This document shows positions 1 to 9,726 of a stretch of 64,000 bases of DNA, piece after piece (position 1 is the first letter of the stretch; each line of letters opens with the position of its first letter). The stretch comes from Botrytis cinerea B05.10. Taxonomy: Eukaryota; Ascomycota; Leotiomycetes; Helotiales; Sclerotiniaceae. The stretch is from the NCBI RefSeq assembly GCF_000143535.2, contig NC_037311.1, positions 682,001 through 746,000 on the forward strand. Direction: 5' to 3'. The position numbers and the translations under genes were made by a program. The notes under the pieces were generated by a model. That model saw nothing but the letters and a program-made list of their open reading frames with translations. It did no database searches and was not told where the DNA came from.

Positions 1-674
1 GTTCTCGGTCATGCGATCGTAAAGGATGTCTTTGAATGGCAAATCCTCCCTCTTGAGAATCAGGAAGTCAGTAATTGGTTTGAGCATCCAGATAGAATTG
101 AATCTCCAAATAAATCTCCACATCAGGGAATGTGTACTGAGATGAAATGACTGGTGCTCACCTCTGCCTCAGATGGATCCGCGAATTTAATCAATATAGC
201 CCGACCTCTTTCAATTCTTTGAACTTGGGATTCGAGACCGCAGACATGTGCGATGTTTGTAGCCTTGGAACTCCATGGGGAAAGATTTCTTGGAGTAACG
301 TCTGGTAGATTGAGGAGTTAGTATTGTCTACACTGCACTGCAGTATGTCAAAGGTAACGAAGGGACATTGTGTGCGCGCATTGAAGCCCTCGACAACCAC
401 TTTTCAATGCCCAGAATTGTGTCGGGCAATGAACAAGTGAAGACTTACAATAAATCTTGCTTCCCAATTTAGCCTCCAAATCCACTCCTGAGACTGGAAG
501 TAATTGCGTAATCTTGGCCTCGGTTTCTGGATCCGCGTGTCTCAAATGTGCATAGTGAATCCAAACACCCGTAAGTTCTACCTTCACTTGATGGAGATCA
601 TTGATTCTGGCCGCGAGCTTCGTCGCCTCAGCTGGAGTGAAGCAAGAATCTCCAGGCAACTTAAGGTATTCCAT
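1..674 (-). CDS. ADE6: Phosphoribosylformylglycinamidine (FGAM) synthase, N-terminal part, cut by window edge
   Basis: This enzyme makes FGAM from FGAR, glutamine and ATP in the fourth step of purine synthesis, in the cytosol. Only the amino end is here. Exon 1 (674-449) begins [17 protein letters not shown], the usual fungal start of this family. Exon 2 (301-162) reads [20 protein letters not shown] and then [16 protein letters not shown], the conserved FGAM-synthase N-terminal stretch. A third exon, from about 51 to 1, gives [15 protein letters not shown], matching the family's YDRMT motif. Introns are 448-302 (GTAAGT...CTACCAG) and 161 to about 52. The third-exon acceptor is the least certain boundary. 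The glutaminase and ATP-binding domains lie outside the window. The start was chosen at 674 because homologues begin there; an in-frame ATG ten codons upstream looks like leader. Confidence 0.85.
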
Positions 675-1235
675 CCTGTCTCTGCCTGTTGTGCGATGAA
701 GCACAACTCGAGAATTGTTCGAATTTTCGATGTATAATTGGAGGGGATGGCGGGGTTGGAGATGAAAGAGGAAACAAAAAAATTATTTCAATTTCCCCGC
801 GCCCTTGAAATGAGTGCGACTCATACACGGGTGAAGGTCGGATGATCTACAATGCTCCAACCTCTTTGGGAGAATGTGGAATCATTTCAATACACACCAC
901 CACGCTAGCGGCTTATTAGTATTCAAGCTCTTATTGTATTTAGCTCTTGCACATAGATCGCAAAATATTGCTAGCGTTGTCGGAGATATGGCTAGTTCGA
1001 GGTGAGTGTAGTTAATCGTTAATAGTCAATATACGATAAAATCAAGATGATTGACCAAGAGTACCCGCGAGTACCCGCGAGTAGGATCATACCTATTCGA
1101 GAGCATTATCTTATCAACACGTGACCCATGTTATCGCACCATACCCAAAAATACCCCACCCCACCACCAACCATCTCACCTAAAAACGAAGAATGCTGTA
1201 ACAACACCATCCAAATCCAAAACAGGAAAAAATGC
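675..1235. other. Intergenic: divergent promoter side of ADE6
   Basis: No coding gene is seen. A 10-bp unit, gagtacccgc, is repeated in tandem at 1059-1078 with a partial third copy. Short open frames here have no family resemblance. Confidence 0.5.
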
Positions 1236-1244
1236 AAAAAGAAA
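1236..1244 (-). terminator. RNA polymerase III T-run after tRNA-Tyr
   Basis: Read on the minus strand, the bases just past the tRNA 3' end are CTTTCTTTTT, a T-run typical of Pol III stops, placed 2 to 10 bases after the discriminator base. Confidence 0.7.
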
Positions 1245-1245
1245 G

Positions 1246-1332
1246 TCTCTCAGGCGTGAGTCGAACACGCGACATCCAGATTACAATGAACAATTACAGT
1301 CTGACGTCATAAACCAACTAGACGACCGAGAG
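1246..1332 (-). tRNA. tRNA-Tyr (GUA) with 12-nt intron
   Basis: The folded cloverleaf is complete on the minus strand. The acceptor stem CTCTCGG pairs with CTGAGAG (one G-U), with discriminator A. The D stem is GTC/GAC, the anticodon stem TCAGA/TCTGG, and the T arm GCGTG-TTCGACT-CACGC. The anticodon loop reads C-T-GTA-A followed by a 12-base insert (TTGTTCATTGTA) before position 38. Eukaryotic tRNA-Tyr genes characteristically begin with C1-G72 and carry a short intron right after position 37; both are seen here. A Pol III T-run follows. Confidence 0.93.
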
Positions 1333-1859
1333 TGATAATCGAGTGAACTCGATCAGGTCGGGATACCACTGAGCCATGAATGATTCAGTGATTGTTGTGG
1401 AGTGTAATAAGGTTGAACACTATATACTCATAAGAACGTACTAATAATATTCAAAGTCCAATCCTTCCCAACACACACCCAGGATAACTTCTTTATGCAC
1501 TTCGACGCTTTTTATCTTTTTCCTTTTGGTATCACTGTACAATATTTACATTTTTGTTCTGTTATTGGGCGGAAGTTCTTCTTTGGTTCGTTCCATATTG
1601 AAGTGAAGGTATCTCAAATGTTCAAGCTATGCGTTCTGAAAAAACAACAGTCAAGTGGCATCCAGAAAGCAAACGATTCTCAGTATTTGATAAGTGTCAA
1701 TGTATCTCATAATCGCGCAATGTTATACCTATCTCTCATTTTCTCTTTCTATCAAACATTCCATAACAGTCAAAGTCGCTGCCATCTCATTCAATTCATC
1801 AACATACAAGTGTATTTCACAGTCACCACATGCCTGCATGTCATGATTCATGATTCCCA
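1333..1859. other. Intergenic
   Basis: AT-rich spacer between the tRNA and the 3' end of the opine dehydrogenase gene. An open frame at 1495-1950 runs antisense into that gene and shows no family signature. Confidence 0.5.
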
Positions 1860-3014
1860 TCATCCAACCCTCCCAAACCTCTTCACCAATTCCCCCCTCC
1901 CCAAACCCAGCAACCCCAACCTCCTTAATCCCCTCCCCTCCTCAAAATAATCCCTCCCCACCACCATCCCCGCCAACTCCACCACCGCTCTAACCTTCTC
2001 CGCCTTGACCCCCAGCCCCTCCGCCAGCACCAACCACGGCACCAGCAAATCCGGCACATCCTCCGCAATAAACCTATTCTCCATTTCACTCGGCGCTTGC
2101 AGTCCATTATGCGGTTCCGATTTTCTCGCCAGCTCAACTAAATCTGTAAAATGCTGATCATAGCATTTATTCGAAACGTCCAGGACAGAATCGAGTTTAA
2201 ATCCTAACTCACTCCCAATCTGAAGACGCACAGCATCAATTGCTTGAATAACATTGGCTACTGAGCGTGTAAGTCCTTCTTTATAAAGAAAGAAGGATCC
2301 AGGACTTTCAATGCTAGGTAGTTTTAGTTCTTTTTTCTAGCCTCCTCACATTCATACTACACAAAAGCATGTTAGAAAAGAACAACAAACTCACCGGCCA
2401 GCATTCATCAACATCATAACCGGATGAAACACGCCATTGATATTCCCCAAACAAACCTCCACCACATTCTCACACCAACATAACTCCATCGGGAAAATCC
2501 CCCTAATCTCCTCCCTCAACCCCCCATCTATCCTCCCCAACGCCGCAATAGAAAATCGGCTCTTCCTCCCCGACACAGACAACTTCCCTCCACTTATCCT
2601 ACACGAATAAGGCGATAAATTCGTCTCCAACACACACTTCACCTTCATATCCCCAATCGCCTCCCGGAAAACAAGCGAGAACAAATTCCCCGGAATAGCG
2701 ATAATCGTATGAGCCTCCAACTCAAAAGTGCGCAATTCATTCACGATTGTTTCCTGGCCCGTAGAAGGAACCGTCAGAATTAGAAACTTCGAAAACGAAA
2801 CCGCATCGTGGATATCATATGTGAGTTTGGGATTTGCAGAATCAATAGATGTGTGAGAATAGAGCTCGAGTTTGCCATTGCAGAGGATGGAAGAGGAGTG
2901 TGAGCTATGCAACGGATGAGAATATATCAGGACATTTGTGCCGTTGTGGGAGAGATCGGCTGCGAGTGCGAGGCCGGCGGGACCGGCGCCGAGAATGGAA
3001 ACTCGCTGTTGCAT
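1860..3014 (-). CDS. Opine/octopine-type NAD(P) dehydrogenase
   Basis: A predicted oxidoreductase of the NAD/NADP octopine/nopaline dehydrogenase superfamily, which in characterised members reductively joins an amino acid to a 2-oxo acid. Two exons, 3014-2395 and 2313-1860, give 357 residues, a normal family length. Residues 4-14 (RVSILGAGPAG) are the Rossmann dinucleotide loop. The C-terminal helical domain holds the family's NGVFHPVMMLMNAGR, split by the intron, followed across it by IESPGSFFLYKEGLT and VANVIQAIDAVRLQIG. The intron has GTGAGT and CTAG ends and restores the frame exactly. The start was set at the methionine just before the Rossmann loop; upstream in-frame sequence is low-complexity leader. 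Next on the same strand are a SAM methyltransferase and a dead ferric reductase. Substrates cannot be told from sequence. Confidence 0.85.
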
Positions 3015-3864
3015 GGTGTCATATAATCGAGATGTAATGTAATGCAATATGATATGATGTGATGCGATGCTAAGATAGAATTGCAGAACATACAAGAGTA
3101 TATATCTAAGCAAGATATCTATTCCAGAAAATTGAACCGAAAAATCCAAAATCCCGCACGAAGAAAACAAAACCACAAAACCCATATATACACAACCCTT
3201 CTTTCCATACATCATCCATCATCCATCTCCCCATATCTCTCTCACAACCAACATCCCTTCTCCACATGAGCACATTTGATCTATTTACTAACATCAGGGG
3301 CGTGCTCACCTGCAGCTCGGCTCGTCGGTTAAACAGTATCTGTGTTGCTGAAGACTCGGCAATCAGTCTTCCTTCAAAAGCTCCTGTAATATCGATGATT
3401 ATCTGCGGGTCGAAGATTATATGCTCCAAATGCCTCTATTCCCTGTAAGTACTGAAGCCACGCATGGAAGTTGCTACGATGTATGCAGCATAGCACATAT
3501 TGCGTTAGGGGTATACGTATACGTACATGTATATTCTATTTTATGGGAAATGGAAAATCGGAGAGGAAAGATCTGCTTGTAAGAAAGTATGCGGAGATTT
3601 CAAGTTCGGGATGCTCTTTCCTGCTCAGTGAAAGTTACACGTGCGAATCTGTTTCAAAGAATAGTTTTTACTTGATGAAGTGGTTTTGTGGATACATTAG
3701 ATCGATTCATGAGTATATTTTACAGGTCTCTGATACTGAATCGTAGAATACCTATACTCGTGCGCACGTTATGTGATAAATACCACATTATATGTCAAGG
3801 TTAATGTTAATATTCAAGTGTATATCCAAAAAAAAAAACCCCCTAGAATTCGCAAATCCCACGA
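3015..3864. other. Intergenic between opine dehydrogenase and methyltransferase
   Basis: No gene could be supported. A minus-strand frame around 3300-3430 ends at a GTGAGC that could be a donor, so a short upstream exon cannot be excluded, but it matches nothing I know. A 9-A run lies near 3830. Confidence 0.4.
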
Positions 3865-4686
3865 TCAAGAAGCGACAAACCCTTCTCTTGGCTCCCCCTT
3901 AACAGCAACCGTAACCAACAACTCCATCTCCATCCTAATTCCATGCACTCCCGTAACCCCCTCCCACTCCTTCAACATTTCCCTCCTCGCACTCTCCCTC
4001 ATTTCCTCCGGAATCCCACCATAAGTCTTTCCCGACGAACTAGCATCCAACCACCTCAGCATCTCCTCCCCATCCCTCGCCTCTTTGACAATTTTATTCA
4101 CCCCCACATCCCAGCTCTCAAACCCCGCGTTCCCCAACATCTCTTCCATCTCCATCCTCTTCACAAACCTCGGCGCACTCTCCCTCTCCCCCACAAACTT
4201 CACATAGGGTTCCCTCCCCAAAACCTCCCTCTTGATCCTCTCATGAACCGCCTCGAAATCCCCCGAGCCCCCCGAAACCCCCAACTTCCCCCCTCTCTTC
4301 AACACCCGAAAGCATTCCCTCAGCGCCTCCTGCTGCTCTACAACCCAATGAAACGTACTATTCATAAACACCGCATCGAAACTCTCATTTCCGAATCGTG
4401 CGAGATCTTCCGCGATGCCTTCGTAGAAAGAGAGACTCGGATGATTTTTGTAAGTCGAGAGAGCGAGCCCGATACGGGAAGAACTGGGATCGATACCGAT
4501 TACTTTTGCCGAGGGGAGCAGCGAGGATATATGCGCGGTGAGATTACCGGGTCCGCACCCGATATCTAGGATTTGTGTGTTGGGGGTATTAGTGAGGGCG
4601 AGTTTTTGGAGGAGATATAAGCCTGCTTTAAATTGGGTGTCGTTGACGAGGGTGTAGCCCTTTGCTAATTCGGAGGTTTCGGCCAT
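3865..4686 (-). CDS. Class I SAM-dependent methyltransferase
   Basis: A single-exon protein of 273 residues. Motif I is ILDIGCGPGNLTAHI (residues 39-53), the SAM-binding glycine loop. The acidic residue ending strand 2 is in VIGIDPSS, motif II is FDAVFMNSTFHWV, and motif III is RVLKRGGKLGVSGG. This layout is that of the Methyltransf_11/25 group (trans-aconitate or UbiE/sterol-like small-molecule methyltransferases). No signal peptide or membrane segment is seen, so it is probably cytosolic. It lies 850 bp upstream of the opine dehydrogenase on the same strand; whether they are linked in function is unknown. The substrate cannot be assigned. The start ATG is the only one before motif I in an open frame. 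Confidence 0.85.
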   Translation of the reverse strand: MAETSELAKGYTLVNDTQFKAGLYLLQKLALTNTPNTQILDIGCGPGNLTAHISSLLPSAKVIGIDPSSSRIGLALSTYKNHPSLSFYEGIAEDLARFGNESFDAVFMNSTFHWVVEQQEALRECFRVLKRGGKLGVSGGSGDFEAVHERIKREVLGREPYVKFVGERESAPRFVKRMEMEEMLGNAGFESWDVGVNKIVKEARDGEEMLRWLDASSSGKTYGGIPEEMRESARREMLKEWEGVTGVHGIRMEMELLVTVAVKGEPREGFVAS

Positions 4687-5242
4687 GATTGGTATGTTTG
4701 ACTTTCTTGTATTTTTCCGTCGGTTCTCTGGAATATTTATGTATTATTCTACAAGATTATATCTTTAGTTGAAATCTCATAATTCCATTTTTCACATGGT
4801 AATCAACTAGCATGCAGGTATTTGAATAAAATGCAGGAGCCCAAATTGAACATGAGCCAGTACGAGCGTTTTTGAGCACATTATAGCAAGATAACCGAAT
4901 GTGGAAGGAAGCCAAGAAGCGGGTTCAGGGGTCCGCAGCACGACTTCGCTTCTGAAATGATGCGGAAAAGGGACGAGAAGAGTTTTGAAAAATGCGAGGA
5001 CTTGATGACGAAAAATTAATCTGTTTAATTCGGGCAATTCGGGCCGTGTTTATCATCGGACTAGATTACGCTTAAGATAGTCGAGTGTTTCAACAAAACA
5101 TAATCCAAGTCATCATCACATCCACAAACCCTTCTAAACTCAATCTCGCCATACAATTCCTCTCCAAACATTAAAGTACTCTAAAGAAGTAGGAAAAACC
5201 CTCCATCATCTAATCCCACAACCTTCAAAAAGAAAAAAACAG
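4687..5242. other. Intergenic
   Basis: Spacer between the methyltransferase start and the end of the ferric reductase pseudogene. I see no supported gene; the open frame at 4807-5037 has no recognisable domain. Confidence 0.5.
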
Positions 5243-5280
5243 AACCCCAACCCCAACCCCAACCCCTACCCCTACCCTTA
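5243..5280 (-). repeat. G-rich telomere-like / G-quadruplex-prone tract
   Basis: On the minus strand this reads as successive G-runs of 3 to 4 separated by TA or TT (TAAGGGTAGGGGTAGGGG then TTGGGG units). Seven G-runs in 38 bases fit the G-quadruplex rule. It overlaps the stop codon end of the ferric reductase pseudogene. Confidence 0.6.
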
Positions 5281-8108
5281 CCAAACAAGCTTCTCCTCCA
5301 GCAAATCAACCCCAAACCCCCTCGCCACACCCCCCACAACTTCCCTTCTCGCCTCATCCGCCATACCACCAGGCCCACACACCAGCACAGCTGTCTGCTG
5401 TTATTTTTCCACCATATCCCCTATCACACCTGCTATATCCATATTCCCCATTTTCACTCCCGATGTATCTGACCTCGAAATCTCCTTGCTATTTCCTCCA
5501 CACCAATTGACTCCCCATTCTGTCTCAATCCCGTACACCAAAAATGTAATTCCACAACACCCAAGACGCCATTAACATCCCCCCCCCCCCGAAACTTCTC
5601 CTGAACATGCTCGATAAGAGCCATCTCTCAAGCAGACCAAGCGAGTATAAAACATTTCGCCTTCCTCACAATCTCACTCTTTAATCTCTCTAAACTCTCG
5701 CTTCCTTCTCTTCCATTCCCAAAGTTCCCGTTGCTGTATTCTTGGATAAAGCCAAGAGCATTAGTAAAACCGATTCTACCCACAATACAAAGAATCGTAT
5801 CCGCAACCAACGACAGCTGAACAGTTTCTCGATGACCCGCACCAAGACCTCCGCTATAGATGGAAGTTTTCATGCCCGCATTAGATCGCTAGGTTAATAG
5901 AAGTTTGCGAAGAGCAGACGTCATGCCTCTATGTGAACGAACGAGGAATTGAATGGATGCGCGAGTTTGCGAGTAGTCTTGTGATTGCTTTGCTATATCT
6001 TGTCCTCCCCATTCCGTCACAATTGATACTCTTCTATTAGCTCCTTTTCCTCCTAGAAAAACATCAGAAGCTGAGAGACTAGAAGAGACATACGATTGCC
6101 ATATCCCCTCTTTTCTCCACCCCGCAATACTAAAAGGATGACTTTCCAAAGCCCTCCCCAATTCAGTAATATAGAGAAAAGTATGTTGTCCCGGTCCAAA
6201 TCCCCACTCCAATCTTGAAAAAAAAAACAGTAATTTGCATGATATCACCACCTGGGATCTTTTCTACAAACCCTATTGAATTACCCAAGCGATTAGAATA
6301 AAATACGCGAAATAATCTGGCGAAATGATCTGCAGACCAAAAAGCAAAACAGATGTAAAGTCATACTTGGTATTGTGCGTGGAAAACGTGATCTGGGTGT
6401 CATGTAACATCTTAAGCCTATATTTATAGTTTCTCTTTCTGTAAACTTGAGAAGAGAATCGATATTCCACTCTTCTACTTGATCCTCTACGTTTGTATAC
6501 TTTGCCCAAATATGCTATCTCATCTCGTTATTACTATATAATGATTAATTCCATTTACTATACATAGCTGTTTAGATTGACTACAATGTATGTGAAGGTT
6601 TTTATTGTGTGACCTCTACCATCTTCTACACTTTCACAGTATCCGAGGATATATCCGAAATGAACCACTATACGATAGCAACACCCAACCAGCGTAAGAA
6701 AAACGAGAGCGATATGGGCTAGAAGAAAGATTTCACAGAACTTGATGCGGAAGGGAAGAACGGAGAAGGCGATTACTAATGAAAGTGCTATTGTTGCAAT
6801 AATTCCACACTACAATAGAAGATGTTAGTAAACCCGAGTCTAAAGTTGACAATTTTCCCGTTTTTCGGGATTTTTCTTGTTCTCCCGTAAATGCACAGAA
6901 CGAACCCAAACACTTAACAGGAAAACGACAAAACAACGAACATACATACATAAAAAAGGTTCTGCCGCATCCGCAGCATAAGCCGTTTCTCCGCCACTCC
7001 CGGTTCAAAAAACTCCATAGTATAACAAATCGAATGAACCACAGCTTGCAAAACGGCCAGTCTCGCCGTCCAATGATGCAACGTCAAAAAAGTCATTCGA
7101 CTCCATCCCGTCAAAGCGATCAAGATGTTATTCCTCCCCGCGAACAAAATAGAAATGCTAATGTTGACGAAACCTGAAGTACCCGTTCGATTTTCCACAT
7201 ATTCGCAGAGTTCGAATTGAGGGGATGCGAAGAAGGTATTAGGCGAGAAAGAGCGAAAGGAAATGGAAGAGAGAACCACGGTGAAGACAACGTAGATGCC
7301 GATGGAGATGCTGAGTGCTCTGCTTGGCAAGCAACCGACATTGCCAGGTAAAGGTCCGAGATGTCGAGAACCAAATAGAGCAGTAAGGAATATATCTTAT
7401 TGAAGGTTGGACCGGAAACCGAGCTGTTCACTCGTTTCTGAAATGCAGGAAATAAAGCTCCAGTCTGTGCCAAGATTCCACTTCCGATGCAGATGCCAAT
7501 AATTGTGAGATAAAGAATCACCCTACATTGATTGATGAGTACACAGTCTCGAAAAAGATATAGACTAATGGAAGTAAAGGATAGAAAACTTACGAGTATC
7601 TCGCGAATTCTTTCTCCGTACCATGAGTTGCATAATACGTATTTTTATTCACCAAACTAGTGAAATTTAACCAAATCGCATCTTCCGCCAATCCAACCAT
7701 CGGAGCCATAGCACGTAGACCCCCTTGAAAAGTTGTACTTGAAGCGCCCGCAGCTACTTGTGTGCTAAAACATTTGGCTTGCTTCTCTGTGCTATTTTCA
7801 TCGGCGTCACAATTTTATCGAATAAAGCATGCCATTGTTTGTAACCATGGCATATTCGTAGCGTGGCACTCATCACTAGCCATTAACTCCATAGCCGTAA
7901 TTTTAGGCATCGACACATCCATGGATGAAACATCATCTTTTCCAAAGGCGGTACAACTCAGCTGAAGTGCGGATAAAGAATCCTGACATGCTTGACAACA
8001 AAGGTTTTGGAACATCGTGAGACCAAAGCCAATCATGCCGTTGTCAGCGACGGCGACATGGCAGATACCGAGAACAAGCAGAAAGATAAACATAATGGTG
8101 CTAGCCAT
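5278..8108 (-). pseudogene. Ferric/cupric-chelate reductase (FRE family), broken
   Basis: Intact FRE proteins are plasma-membrane flavocytochromes that reduce extracellular Fe(III) or Cu(II) chelates using NADPH. Fragments in the right order are visible: a signal peptide and Cys-rich ectodomain (8108-7815 and on), ALFGSRHLGPLPGNVGC and LALHHWTAR-type haem-domain helices (7400-6950), IKFCEIFLLAHIALVFLTLV (about 6720), the FAD motif WGFGPGQHTFLYI and HPFSIAGW (6210-6130), and the NADPH-tail VLVCGPGGMADEARR near the end. Lesions: in-frame TAA at 7817-7815, with sense coding continuing in the same frame; a one-base loss near 7393; a frame change at the A10 run 6218-6227; TAG at 5891-5889; TGA at 5630-5628, where relatives have Arg in AWSARE; and a stop shortly before the NADPH tail. 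The usual GPYG nucleotide-binding loop is also altered. Homopolymer shifts could be assembly errors; the substitution stops are less likely to be. Confidence 0.88.
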
Positions 8109-8666
8109 AATGTAGCTCCCCGCTCTTCAATTGAATGAGCGATTAATACTTTCAACTTTCTTCAGAAGTTCAGAGATCAATACCGTGTGAACGCAGTGAA
8201 TGACTTCAATTCAATGACTACTTCAGTAAAACTCTAAGCGAATGCTAAAGAGATTAGCTCTTTCAATAGGCTTATATAAGACCTAATACTTCCTGTACAT
8301 CGCTAGCTCTTTAGACAGAATACAATATAGACAATTAGGACCTACAATACGTCTTTCGTACGCTCCTCAAACCAACAAATACCGACGAAAGCGAAAGCGA
8401 AAGCAAAAAAGCAAAGGCAAGATATGCACCGCCAACTCCAAGTATTCTATGAAGTATAACATGAACGCCACAAGCTGCTTCCCAAAGCCGGACATACCAG
8501 AGAGCGTCACACAATAGAGGGCGAGCTACCTTGAACAGCCACCTCAACCCCCCCCTCCGATTCCATGAATTAATCCGAAGTCGGTACAATAATTAGCAAT
8601 AGCCCAACAATATTCCATCGCAAGGCATTCCCACCTACACCAAGAAACCCATCCCAAACGATTAAA

Positions 8667-8694
8667 CCCCCCCCCCCCCCCCCGCCCCCCCCCC
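8667..8694. repeat. Poly-C tract
   Basis: An almost uninterrupted run of C with a single G. Such tracts are slippage-prone and G-quadruplex-capable on the other strand. Confidence 0.8.
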
Positions 8695-8700
8695 AAAATG

Positions 8701-8744
8701 CGATTATCATTCTGCCAAACTACGATTATCATTCTGCCAAACTA
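8701..8744. repeat. 22-bp perfect tandem duplication
   Basis: The unit beginning cgattatcattctgccaa occurs twice head to tail with no mismatch. Confidence 0.85.
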
Positions 8745-9076
8745 CGTTTTTCCGATCGATCCATTTCTGGCTGTTTCGAAGTAGCAAGTAACAACGGGAC
8801 GACAGCGAGATTGAGTAAGTTTTCCAGACGACCATTGCAGAAACCACTCGTCTCATTTCGAGAGCTCTCCTTCAATAAACGAATCATCTACAAACCCCTT
8901 CACCCCAAAAAACAGCCGAAGCAAAATGCAACCCAACCAATTAACTAATAACCATCAACAACCCAACCCAATTATCCCCACCACCATTTCTAGCCTCACA
9001 TCATATATTACATATTACAACTCAACGACCCATCACCCACCACCCACCAAATAATCAAAACATCCACTTCCAAACC

Positions 9077-9097
9077 CCCCCCCCCCCCCCTCCCCCA
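9077..9097. repeat. Poly-C tract
   Basis: About 19 of 21 bases are C. It lies in the same spacer as the other C-run. Confidence 0.75.
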
Positions 9098-9726
9098 AAA
9101 AGATCATCACATCAACATTTCGCGACTCCTTCCAATGTGATGGAATGATGGATGTAGAACATTTACTTTCCATGCGACTAACTAACTAACTGTACTGTTA
9201 TGCCAGAAGTCATACTTATGATTGTCACACAGTTACAATACTCATTATTCTAGTTCAAATCAAGGTGTGGAAACGAATACAGAAGAAGGATGATCTAGTG
9301 CTCTATAATAAGCGAGTAATTGAATGTCTTGAATGGTAGATAGTTGTATTGATAGACGACAAACGAGGCAATACTTAATACCTCGGAAACACACACCTAG
9401 TAGTGCTTGGAGCCCAGAACTACTCAGTCAAGATCAATTCAAAGTTCCCGCACAGCGCACTACATGATTTTTGAAATCACTTGTGTCATGGAGAATCATA
9501 TTTATATTGCATATCGACTATTCATAATATCATCTAGCAAGCTAAAATATCTCTTCTCATCTCATCTCTCATTTCCCAACAAGACACGCTCTATCTCATC
9601 CCTCCATTCATTTATCAACCTCACCGAATAATCAGACGCTCGTTTTCGGATATTCGCAGAACACAAACCACCCCATATGGATCAAAATGACGCAAAGCTC
9701 AAAATGTCATATACGGACTGAATAAC

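Larger units (their letters stand above)
8109..9726. other. Intergenic with C-rich tracts and a 22-bp tandem repeat
   Basis: Spacer between the ferric reductase pseudogene start and the alpha-tubulin 3' end. It contains long C-runs at about 8667-8694 and 9077-9097, a gcgaaa-type repeat near 8390, and a perfect 22-bp tandem pair at 8701-8744. No coding gene is supported. Confidence 0.55.

Noticed and set aside
1495..1950. 151-codon plus-strand open frame
   Set aside because: Its 3' part is antisense to the opine dehydrogenase exon and it has no domain; low-complexity Pro/Leu end is the shadow of the coding strand.
3943..4569. 208-codon plus-strand open frame opposite the methyltransferase
   Set aside because: Very Pro/His/Leu-rich reverse-complement shadow of a clearly real gene.
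8335..8732. Overlapping minus-strand frames that look Gly- and Leu-rich
   Set aside because: They are translations of the poly-C tract and the gcgaaa repeat; no start context or family.
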